Source: Lytechinus variegatus (lineage: Eukaryota; Echinodermata; Echinoidea; Temnopleuroida; Toxopneustidae). From it: a stretch of DNA of 64,000 nt. This document shows positions 1-12,200 of this stretch, one piece after another. The position numbers were made by a program, and so were the translations under genes. Each line of letters opens with the position of its first letter. The first letter of the stretch is position 1. Below the pieces are notes generated by a model, which saw only the letters and a list, made by a program, of their open reading frames with translations, had not been told where the DNA came from and ran no database searches. Location of the stretch: positions 28,068,783-28,132,782 of the forward strand of contig NC_054751.1 in NCBI RefSeq assembly GCF_018143015.1, read 5' to 3'.

Positions 1-6
1 GTATTA

Positions 7-54
7 GGCGTGATTAAATAGGGGAAGTGGGAGTTTCCCTGATTAAATCACGCC
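7..54. repeat. imperfect inverted repeat upstream of the aminopeptidase gene
   Basis: Two 20-base arms (7-26 and 35-54) pair at 17 of 20 positions around an 8-base loop. The element lies about 180 bases upstream of the proposed start codon. It may be the end of a MITE or a cruciform in the promoter; nothing in the sequence decides between these. Confidence 0.6.
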
Positions 55-232
55 CCTGGTAAGTCCGTCCTGGGATACCGCATCACGTGCAACCTAGGCG
101 ATCGGTCAGGTGACCGATAAACACAAGTTACATCAGGCTTCGGTCACTTCGGTGTGTCTCTTGAAGTTGAAGTACGAAAAGTGTGAAGTTATTACGCTGT
201 TTGAAGTTTTAGTTGACCACTCCAGCAGCAAA
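55..232 (+). promoter_or_regulatory. probable promoter and 5' UTR of the aminopeptidase gene
   Basis: This stretch leads directly into the first ATG of the spliced gene. I see no convincing TATA box, and the transcription start cannot be placed. The assignment rests on position only; a further non-coding 5' exon beyond the window edge is possible. Confidence 0.35.
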
Positions 233-243
233 ATGGATAAATT
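233..243 (+). CDS. aminopeptidase exon 1 (start codon, residues 1-4)
   Basis: ATG GAT AAA TT followed by a strong donor GTAAGT at 244. The two leftover bases join the single base before codon ATA of exon 2 and give MDKLIPCEVNV. The phase fits exactly, which is the main reason for choosing this start; transcript evidence is absent. Confidence 0.72.
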
Positions 244-3200
244 GTAAGTTGGCACACTTCTGTATTCTGGTATTTGACCCTATTTTCGGAGGATTCTTCT
301 GAATCACATCACGACTTAGCTTCGTTTTCCTTTCTCGGGAGCGCCGCGCCTGTTAATGTCAATGCTTCCGCTAGCCGCTCGGCCAGCGCTCCGGGCATGC
401 CGGGCCGGATCGCGTCACAGCGGCGATGGCGACAAACAGCTGGCTGTCTACCGTATTCTAGTAGTACTACTAGTCTAGGCCAGCTAGAGGCTCAGGAGTT
501 AAAGCCTTCTGTTCTGTCGCAACAGCGGACTTTCAGCTTTGTTTTTGCGGCGGAACATTCATTGGCAAGAGTTGGATTGTGTGTGTGTGGGGGGTAGCAT
601 GTATGCGAGGTTAGCTATGTCAAAGTCCTAACTAAGTTAGACTAGCCAGGAGGCAGGAGGCTTCTACCGTTCTAGAGAGTAAAAATCATTTACTAACGTA
701 AGGTTACTCTCATACGAAGCCAGGGATGGTATTCTGAAAACGTTCTTATCTTTGTTCTTATCTTTTATCTTATCTCACTGAGATAAGAAGATGCTAAAAT
801 CATTGCAAATCGGTATTCTGAAAATCTTCTTAACGCGTTCTTATCTCTGTAAGGACTGCCTCCTTATCTTCAACACGCCCATTTTTAGGATATTACCAAT
901 CAGAATGCGCTTTATATTGTCAGTTTAACCAATAGAAGCGTTCCTTATGTCAAGAGAATCAAGGGCGCTGCGCGTATACTGTTTCTGGCCCATTGCGCGA
1001 AATAGGCATTTTATACGCAATGACTGATTGAAATTTCGAGACACGTGCACAAAATAAAGAAAGAGAGTAAAGACAAAAAGTATATAAGCAGGTATGAATA
1101 ATTAGAATAAAGCAGGAAGAAAGATCTAAGTAAAAAGACAGAAAAGGGTCAGAATGAAGCAGAAATGAAAATAATGAAAGAAAGCAAGCAAAAACAAATT
1201 AAAAGAAAATAGAAAAATTAAAAGAAGGAAAAAAAAGAATCAATAAAAGAAAGAAAAAGCAGAAAGAAATAGAACGATTATCAATGATAAAGTGAGGAAG
1301 AAAAAAATGAAGGAAAAATAAAGAAAGAAAAGAAATGAAATAAACTTACAGGTAAACTAAAAAAGGACGAAATATAAAGATTTAAAAGGATGAAATGAAG
1401 GAATAAAGAACCGAAAATAACGGGAAAAAAAGTATGAAAGAAAGAGAAAAGGAAGGAATGAAAAATTAAAAAAGTAAAGGAAGAGAGAACAAAGGTAAAT
1501 GGAACAAAGAAATAAAGAAAGAAAGAAAGAAGGATAAGAGAGAAAATATGAAAGGAAAATAAAAGCAAAAAATAAAGACTAAAGAAAGATATTAGAAAGT
1601 TAAAAAAAAATAGAAAAAGAACGAAAAGGAAAAATAAAAAGGCAGGAAAAATGAAGAATGAATGAAAAAACAAACAAAATATTAATGGAAAGAATAAGAA
1701 TGAGTGAAAGAAAGAAAAATAAGGATGAATAAAAAGATTACAAACAATAAAGTGAAAATGAAAGAAGAAAGAAATGGAAAACAATGAAAGAAAGAGAGAA
1801 AAGGGAAATAAAATGAAATAAAGACATAGTAAAGAAAAAAAAAGGAAAAAACGAAAAGGGAAAATAAAAATGAAAGATAAATTAAACAAAGAAAAAAAAA
1901 GCTAAAAGGGGAAATAAAAAAGAAAGATGAAGAATAAATGAAACAAAGGAAAAGAAAAAGTAGAAATTAAAAAGATTCAAAACAATAAAACAAAAAATAT
2001 AAATGGAGAAGAAAGAAAGGAAAAAAGACAGACAGAAAGAAAGGAAGAGAAAGAAAGAAAGAAAGGAAAGAAAGAAAGGAAAAAGGAATAGAAAAAGAGA
2101 CGGGCAACAGAAAGGATGAAGGAAGAAAAAGGGAGGGAGAAATATTACAACCAGCTAGTGGCCACCGCTTTTGAGCCAGAAAGAGATGTGATAACCCTCT
2201 AGCTATCTTAAATATTATCATAAATATCGTGAAAGAAAAGAAAGATGAAAAATAAGAACGTTTTCAGAATACCACTTATCTTCATTTTGTCATCTTTTTA
2301 GTGCACTTTTGTATTACATGCGCGAGTGATGAATTTACGCGCTCAGCATAGGATGGAAAGCAAGATAAGAAAAAGATAAGAACAAAAGATAAGAAAAAGA
2401 TAACGTTTTCAGAATACCAATTTGAGATCGTGATGTAGATAAGAACAAAATTAAGATAAAAACGTTTTCAGAATACCGCCCCAGGGCTTCTTTTCTATAC
2501 ATGTGTGTGTACCACCAAAAAACCTGAAACTTTCACCCCCAAGATTTCTACTTCTCTCTAAAAGATCTAGCCCTAAATCATGTACATGGGATACAACTTC
2601 ATCTTATTAACTTAATTTTACAAATATAGTTGAAATTATATGTAAAATAATTTTTAAGGCTCACCTCCAAATCTCGGCCAAGATACCGTAAGTAATAATA
2701 AATAAACCGCACCCCCAACTTTGGACTTCAAAAAAAAAAAAAAAATCCTTCTCACATTTACATGCATATTTGAGGAACAAAGAAACAAAAACTAAGTTAC
2801 AGATTTCAAAGTATCCAAAGAGATTAACAGTATGCGGAAGTCTGCTGTTCTTGATCAATTCATCTACAAATGTTAGCAAGAAATTAAGTTCCCGACAATA
2901 TTGGCCACTTACACACTCACCTCACAGTCACAGTGTACACACACACAGCACTGCCGTTTTTGTACATTGCAAACTACGATACGGTACAAGTACATCTTAT
3001 CAAATTATGATTTGTGTCTTTCCCAGCGTAGGAGGAAGAAACATTCACATTCCTTTCATCAAAACCTCACAATCACTTTCAGAAATTTGATGTCTTAGCA
3101 TGAATTTTGGATATGGGATTACAGGAAGGTTCAAGAAACAAAGAAATTAGCATTTTTTCCAGTTGTTTTTTACGGCTTAGTGCCGTCTCTCTCGTGCGCG

Positions 3201-6200
3201 GTTTACATGGTATCTTATGAAAAGCAAACGGGAAAGAAAAAATAAGCTGGCGTGAAATGGACTTTGGAGGGGAGGGGTTAAAATGAATAGCGCCAGCTTA
3301 AGTCGCACTATAACCACAATACAACGCAAGCGCAGCTCGATCAGCTCACTCAATAGTCAACTCTCGCACAGTGGTGACAAAATATTACCGAGTATGCTTG
3401 GCGTCTCTTTTAACTTAGCCAGGGAACTTCACTACTTTGAATCGAGAATAAAGTCAAAATTAGTGTCATGAAGGTGGGTGCGGTTGTTATGGACAATATT
3501 TAATTAAGATCGTAACAATGGCTTCCCATTACCCGCGGCTCATACCCCTCTAAACGACATTGCCAAGGCAGCTACACCCGGCCACTCGATGTGTTGTGAA
3601 CTGGCAGACATCGTACATGTACGGGAGGGGTTACGGCGGGCTGGCTCAGACCCGTCACCGTGTTTAAACCGCACCCCCGACTTTTGCTTCTATCCGCCGA
3701 GAAAAAGGTGCGGTTAATACACCTTTACTTACGGTACTCTGTCTGATCCATCCCAAGATCCTTAATACTGCGTTGGAAATTACGCAAATAACAAGCGAAA
3801 TGCAAATTTTTCTTATCGAACAGTCTCGATTCAAGTCGTCGGCGCATAATAGGAAACTGTACAAAAAAAATCAACAGGTTGCATCTCGTGTATATACTTA
3901 CAGGTAAAGTATGCCATCTTTTGATGATATGTGACTTTTTTCTTTCAGAATACCATGTGAAGTGAATGTGACTGGGACTATTAAACCAGATGCTGATATA
4001 GATGGCTGCATCTTGGTAACTGAGAGTATTGATGTCATACCTAATGCCCTACAGGAGATGAAGGATGCCATTGCCAAGCAGAAGACGGTAGGTCATGATT
4101 ATTTCCACACAGAGAGGCCATTACCTTTGATATCCAATGGGGTTATCACATTGATGTGATACAGTATAATTCGTATTGCACCAGAATGATAAAATCTCTG
4201 AGTACAGCACATTGTTTATGCAAGGCACATGTAGTAAAGCCACTATTGCATTGGTGTGAGCAGATAAACTACCTTAATCTATTTCCTGGCTCTGATTTTT
4301 TATTTGTACTATCTTTGTTTGTAAATTTATGAGTTATTTGTTTCATAAAGATTTGTATGTAATTTCTTACTGGCACAATAGCTCGAGTCGGTAGGAGGCG
4401 CAATAGCTCAGTCGGTAGAGCGGGGGATTCGTATTCTGGTGACCCGGGTTCGATTCCCATTTGGTGCGCTAGCGCCCTTTGGTAAGGCATTAATCCTCAG
4501 TACCACGTCCTTCGGAGAGGACCTTAAGCTGTCGGTCCTCTGGTTGCTTGCTTACAAGCATTCATGCTTTCTTAGCAGTCAGGTAATAAATCACCACCAC
4601 CAATACTAAAGCAGGGGTTTCAGATTCCGGTGACCCTGGTTGGATTCCCACTTGCTGCGGGAGTGCCTTATAAGGCATAAATCCTCATTACCAGGTCCCT
4701 CAGAGAGGACCTTAAGATGTCAGTCCTCTGGTTGCTTGCTTACAAGCATTCATGCTTTCTTAGCAGTCGGATAAAAAAATCACCACCAATTGCATTTACA
4801 TTGATTGGTAATGTACTTACTGATGAAATATATTTAATTTTCATTTGTTTTCATGTTATCTGCAATGTTCCAGTAGCACTTGTGGCTTTGAAAGTGGTTA
4901 AAACCCCATGATCTTTGGATGTCTTTCATTTTGCAATCATAACTATGTATTATGAAGAAAAAACACTTTGGACAAATGAAACTACATCAATTGGATAAAG
5001 CTTATGAATAGATCAGTGCCTTATTACATTATAGTTGCAGTTATGTGAATATAGTTGGGAGTTGGGCAATATAAATTCAAGATTAACAAAAATTGTTTTG
5101 TTTCATTTTATATTTATTCCAAGTTCAACAGAAATTTTGTTGTCAGTATTCTTCTTCCAAAGGACAACAGCATTATTTACAAGCAGTCTTACAAAAAATA
5201 ACCTCTTTCGTGAAGTTTACCAAACCCAATCTGTCCCTTTCTTAAGTACTATGAATGTACTTTTCATTTTTTTTTTGGTTTCCTCTCATTCTCTCTGTCA
5301 TCTAATATAACCAATTTGAACTCCAAACCCTTTCACTGTTTCTTCATTTTAGCATCAGTTTCTGTTTGTTTGATATTGCCTTCTGTGTATTCTTGTGCTT
5401 GGTCTTGCTACGAGCAGGACGGAAATTTCAGGATACATTTTTGCAGTGTGAGGTTTCCTAATAATAGTTTTCGATTTTTGTGTGTCTCTTTTAGTTTGAT
5501 GCTGCGGTAGGGAAGGAGGTGACATTCATAGCTGTGCCCAGTGCATCATCAGGATACAGTAAAGTAGTCTTCTCACCCACCGGTCCTACAAATAGGGATT
5601 ATGATGATCATAGGAACTTTGCCGATGCTGCAGGAGCAGGAATTAAAAGGTTCGGTCAACTTTGAAAAAAATAAAAGATTTGATTCTTGATCTTACTTTT
5701 TGAAAAAGAACAGAGGATAAGGGCACTTTCTTTTTATCTTTCCAGAAAAAATCATACTTTTCTGTTGGTGATAAGAGTTTACATGATGGATTTTTAAAAT
5801 AGCTGATCTGCTGGGCACTACACAATGCTATTGAAGTAGTCTTATTTCGAGTCTTTTTGAGTGTGGTACAATATTACAAGCTTTGCACATTCAATCTTCA
5901 ATGGTTGGAAACATGAAAATTGGTCAAAATTTTGTCTTTGTAGAAGTTTTTTGGATCGCAGCTGCCAAATAATGTTGGCAGGGATGAAAAACTAATATTT
6001 TTTTTGCTTGGCCTGAGATTTTATTTTCATGGATGTGAAGTAATCTCTCTTGTGTATTAAAAAGTTAGATATTGATAATGCAGGATTAAAATTCATATTA
6101 ATACATTCTCAATTGTCAATTACTGTACAAACAATTTGCTTTGCTTTTTATGCATGTTTGATGATACTTTAAAATGTTAATGACTTTTGGGGGGATGCAT

Positions 6201-9200
6201 GGGGCTTGTTTTGACATAATGTTAAGTTGAAGCCTGAAGAATATTTGAAGATTTGTGGTTACATGATGTTTTGCTTTTTGTTGTAATGATCTGAATCTTG
6301 TTCTTGACAGAGCGATAGTGGCTGGAATGAAAAAGCCTCTTCTGATTGTATGTCCAAGCCCAGACTATCCTAATGCTATGCTTGCAGCAGCACTGGGGGC
6401 TCTCCATGCTGCATATGTGGTGAGTTAACATCTCTCTAGCTGTCTGCCTTATGTGGTGTCAATGGTGGTGGTAAGGGCGTATATACGTATAGGATTTCCC
6501 GGGGGGGGGTGCCTACTAAAAAAAATCAATTACTCCTAGCCTTGTTTGCTAAATCCAATGAAAGTTTACAAGTATCTTCTGAAAAACTTATTTACGTGGC
6601 TGTACTAGTAGTCAGGTGTTTTCAGGAACTTAATCAAAGTTAAGAGAATATTGGAGGGGAATTTGTTAGATATTCCAGGAAATTCATTTTATTTTAAAAT
6701 TGTAAGTATTTGATAATAATAGCCATTTACCATTTATCTAGGTACACTCGTGTAATCAATTTGAGGCGCATGATTTATTATTAACACTTCTTTAGCCCGT
6801 ACTGCTGTTTCTATCATTTTCCTCTTTTTTTTTGTTTGAGGGGGATGATGTGGGAACCCTTGCCCCTTCCTTATTGGTGTCTTATGTTATACATATACCT
6901 TTAACAATATACCATGTTGTTGTCTTTTCTAGCCTTATGAAATTCGTGAAGATGTTCCATCAAGGAGGAACAAGCTGTCTTCGTTGACCATCTACTCCGA
7001 TGGTGCATTGAGTGACCTCGCCTTATATATCAAAGGAATTGAAAGTGGAAGGTAATTATCTCTTCTTTAACCCTTAGAGGTGTACAGCTTTCATGAGAAT
7101 TAGATTGATCTGCCTTTCTTCCTCAAATTGGCAACATTATTTTCTAGTAATATTCACACTTTGAATATTGTGTGTGAACGTCTCCCATGTTTCATAGATG
7201 CAGGCTATGTTACAATGGAAAACAATCTATCCCTCGGATAGGATGTTAAATGGAGACCCGTGTAGAGGAGAGTCACCACCTTAGCATGTTAAGAACCCAC
7301 TGCACTATTCGTATAAGAGTAGGGGGAAACCCTGGTGTAGTGGTCCACCTGCATTCCCCCAATCAGTTATATCGGGAGAAGAGACCTGCGGGTCATAGTG
7401 ATTCAGTTCACTTTTTGCCTCCCAGGCACAGGTGACGCCAAACAAATAATAATAATAAAATATTGATATGAATATAGCAGTTGAGTGAGGAATTACAAAT
7501 TTACATGTTTAAACAGTAAATGTTTTATGCGATTCCACTATGCGTCGATTATCGATCTCCGCGGTGCAGTGAGGGAATGCTGAGTTGCTTCCCCTTGACT
7601 TGAATTTGACCAGCGGCTGACCAGTATCTCCCGGGAAGTTTCGGGTCTGTTCCGGCCAGTACTATTAGTAGTAGTAATACCACTACTTGTAGCATTTTGC
7701 TGGTTTTTAGTGTCCCGCAATTAAATGAATCCCCTGCAGAATAGTGGAATACCGTAGTATTCCGAACCCCAGACGAAAACAGCTTTGACATTTCATTGGT
7801 TTACTAGGTGACCGGTAATATCATGACTCATGGATATTCATTAGGAAGACGTTCCATATGAATATATAATTCAGCTCAGATGTCAAAAGGCCCTGGCTCA
7901 TGCCAGGCCTAATTCGCTTCGCGAATTACGAAATCCCTCGCTTCGCTCGGAAAGCAGCCGCCAGGGCCTCGACAAGAGGCTATCTCTTCCCTGACCCCTC
8001 CATCCCTCCCCATTTTCTCCTCACTCACCCCTGTATCATTGTCTTCTTGTCATCAGGCTTGTTGCTAGGGATATTGGAGGATCAGATCCTGAGAGGATGG
8101 CGGCCCCTAAGGTTGCTGCGTACATGGAAGAGCTCTTCGCTGGATCATCATCTATCAAGGTGAATATCACACCACAAATGATCATGCAGTTGCATCAAAC
8201 AATCTTTTCATGAAAAAAATATTCAAAATTAATGTTGATTGTCAAAAATATCATTGTAAATGTAGATCTATCTGATCTAATACATAAAAGGTGTAGATCT
8301 ATCTGATCTAATACATAAAACCTGTTAAAGAGAAATTCCAGTAGTTGCAGTAAACACTGATTTCATGAGAAAGTCTGTAAAACAAGGCTTAATTGTCAGT
8401 ATATCATAGAGGATCTAGATCTGGTACAGTTACATTAACTGAACTTTGTGAATCTTGAAATCTACGCTGAAAAATGTTCACACCTAAGATCCCCAACACA
8501 GATAAGCGCACGTGGGACAATGTATAATTATTGCTTAAAGCGTCGGGCCCGACACTCTACCCGAATCCTGTGCTTATTTGCTGATTTCTCAGCAATTACA
8601 CAATTTCTTCCAGAATCCTTTGGCACATGCGTTTTATTTATACAAAACAGACACTTTGGTGGTCATTTCATTGGTTTCTGTACGAACTCATTTTAATATC
8701 GTTACCAAAACTAGCATTTACCTTTAAGTCATGAAATCTGTAAAGATGAAAACAAATGACCACACTGAACATTACTAACACAGAAAATCATATGTGGGAC
8801 AGTGTATTTCTATTGCTTCGAACAATACAAAAAAACATGGCTGGAATACCATGCTTATTTTTTTGTCAATTTCTGGGTAATTACATATTTCTGCCATAAT
8901 CCACAAATTTTTTTTTATAGTTATTTATACCTACAAAACTACTAACTTTATTGGATTTCTGTTTGGACTAATCGTTAGGTCATTACAACAGCTGTAGTTC
9001 ACGTTTAAGGCACTTGATTCAATGCACTATATATACATGTATCAAGCATTCAGAGTAATATTTTTTAATCCAAGAATCCTATTTGATTTAATCAATTCAT
9101 GTAATGCATTCAAGTAAACTGATCCTCTGGGATCATATCTTGAATTTATAATGATAAAGATTTTAAGTTTTTAATTACAATCAATTAAAGTCGAATATTA

Positions 9201-12200
9201 AGTTTTAGTGGAGTTTTCAAAGGTTTCAAGGTTCATACTTGCACATGATAAAAAGTAGTTTATTTACAAACAGGGCTTCTGAAGTGATGATTATTCTCTG
9301 AAATGGTATTAAAAATCATGATAAGAGTCAGTTAACTGTTCAGAACGAGTTTAATAGTCTCGCAATCTCTTTTTTTATCATTTTTTTCACAGTTTAATGA
9401 CTCTGATTTATTAACAGTCTCCTGTAGATGATATTATTTGTGTAATCTATAAAATGCTAATAAAGAGGTCAGTGATCGATTGTGAAATTTATCGACAGGA
9501 ACTTATCTTTTTTTCATGTTTGATCAAGTTAAAAAAAAAGTAATTGCAGCATACAATTATTTCATGAGAAAGTCTTGAAAATGGAGGATAATTGCCACCC
9601 TATTATCATAGATCTAGATCTGGTATATTGAAATAAATTTAACTTTGGAAAATCATGAAATCTAAATTGAAAACAGATAATTCTGATTATCACTAACGTA
9701 AAAAGGCGTATGTGAGACAGTGTATTACTTTGGGGAAATACCACACATTTTATTGAGTTCTGTGCTTATTTTGCTAATTTCTCAGCAATTATCCATTTTT
9801 CCAGAGTCATTTCAGGCATGGGTCCGGGGGGGGGTCTAAAGATGCGCTAGACCCCCCCCATAAGATTTTTTTAAAAAAGACGAATTGACCTTAGATATAG
9901 GCGAAAACTTTTTTTTTGGGGGGGGGGGGCTTAATATTTTTGCGGCAAATCATTGACTTTAAATTTAGGTGACAACCTTTTTTTGTGTGTGCTCCCCCTT
10001 TAAAAAAAACTCCTGTAGCACCCTCTAAAATTTCAACTCTAGGTCCGCTCCTGCATTTGGCCCATACATGCAATAAATTTGGTGGCCTCTTTATTGGATT
10101 CTGTTTGAACTCATTTTGAGGTCGTTACCAAAACTAGTATTTGTCTTTAGTTATATGGGTATTGGGTATATAGCTTGATATTTTGATTTTATGAGTAATA
10201 TTTCTATCATGATTTTTTATATATCTTCTCTGAACTGGTACATAAAATCATCATCAAACAAATTTATAACTGATACTGACTGATAAGGACTACAGTTACC
10301 TCCCTCTCATAATTGAAAGCCAAAATACAGTGTTAGTACAAAATCAAGAACAAACAAATCCTGATACTTGTTTTAAGCCAGTGAGTAGCAAGAACCTATT
10401 TTAAAGTACATAGACAATTTGAATACATCAACAAATACCTGAGGGTTTTTGACAAAGATTAAAGTATGATTTAGAGTCACACTTAAATTGCGATGCGTTC
10501 ATGATATGCAATGCGCAATCTTATCGATCAATACGCAGTAGTGCACAAATTAGGTAACCCATGATATCACCCACTCAATATTTCATTTTGTATGAGTATA
10601 TGAAATATTTTGAAATATATTTTATTTTCTCGTTACAATAAGAAACAAAGTTTTGTTTCTCTCTGAACATGAAGAATCACCATTGGTATAACCTAATAGA
10701 TTTTGATTTGATGAAGAGTGTCATCCTCGTCAAATCAGCAATAAATGAAATATTGTATAATTCAAACAATTTAATACAAAATAAATAGTGAGTGATGAGA
10801 GACATCAATGACACGCTAGTTTGCATATAATCTGTTGTGAATAATTTTATTGAGAAAAATAAGTGAAACTTTTTACTGTCATAACTTTCTTATTTGACAT
10901 CCAATTCTTCTTTAAAAAAAATCTCTACCCCTCCACAGGGATTTTATTGGCAATCAAAAATCAATAGATACAGAGTACAATGAATAATATAATCACTGAT
11001 ATTAACAATGAACTGACAAATGTAACAAAATAATTTTACATGTAGAAGTCAATTTTTTTTAAAGAGGTTTTTTTATGGAAACCAAATCTGCCTTGTTTGA
11101 AATTTAGTTGGGCAATGTATATCTCATTTTGGTATTATTGATTATTGAGGATTTCATGATACCGAAAAGAGGAATTGTATTTATTTTACAATCATATACA
11201 GTTTTTCTTACTATAATGGAAATACAATTAAGTGCACAATTGTATGTATTCTTGATTGCTTATTTTCTTTTTCTTGAAATCAACTTTCTGTTTGGATGGA
11301 TGTTTAAAAACTCTATCGTGTCCGGTGTCGCATTTCATTGCATTGGCCATGCTGAAGGTCATGTGTTTCAAAACTTACATTTTCGCCATTAAAATTTACC
11401 TCTGCAATGACATCTGAAAGACATTCATTTTTTAGGAACATTTAACAGACATTTTGTTTCTCATTATATCTGTGATTTTTTAATTGCGTTTGAATCATGA
11501 TTCATATTGGTATTTAAGTTGGCATTGAACACACCACAATATCCACAATGTCAATTCTCCCAAGGTCCAAAACAACAGGCCTATTAAAAGTTATTCAATT
11601 ATATGAATGTTTCTTTCCTGGGCACCTGACAACATGTTATTCCTTTAACCTGTTGATGATATTAAAGTATATTACTTTTGGATACGTTTCACTAGCCTCT
11701 GGCCACTTTTCATATTGTCAAGAACAAGCTTTTCTGACATATATGAATTGTTGGTTGACTGATTGGTGCTTCGACTGGTGATCCTTTTCTGTTTTTATAT
11801 ACACACCAGGGGCCCGTCTTACAAAGAGTTGCAATTGATCCAATCAATCGCAACTATGGAAAGCAAGCAAATTCAACATATAAAGTGCAAGTTTGTTTTT
11901 AAAAAATTCTAGGTATTAATGTTTTTCCATAAATCCATTGATTTCTTGAAAATTTGATGTGTTCATCTTTGTTAACAAAGGACATTTTACAAATTTCCTG
12001 TAGAAAAAATTATGACACTGATGGATTTTTATAGAGTTACGATTGATTGGATCAATCGCAACTCTTTGTAAGATGGGGCCCAGATTTCCATTGGTGTTGA
12101 TGTAGCTCCCAAGAAAATATCACCAGTCATTTGTAGAGTCACTCATAAATTATGAACAGCTCTATGAAACATCTACTTGGTCCACTGTTTCCCTATGCAT

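Noticed and set aside
274-597. 107-residue frame just after exon 1
   Set aside because: It begins after the exon 1 donor, has no family resemblance, and the in-phase join of exon 1 to exon 2 explains the locus better.
1281-2221. Minus-strand frames of 202 and 84 residues rich in Phe and Leu
   Set aside because: Product of the A/G-rich tract inside the intron 1 element; no domain, no start context.
4397-4468. tRNA-like sequence at the head of the intron 2 SINE as a real tRNA gene
   Set aside because: A and B boxes are good but the anticodon arm does not form, and it continues into a repeated SINE body.
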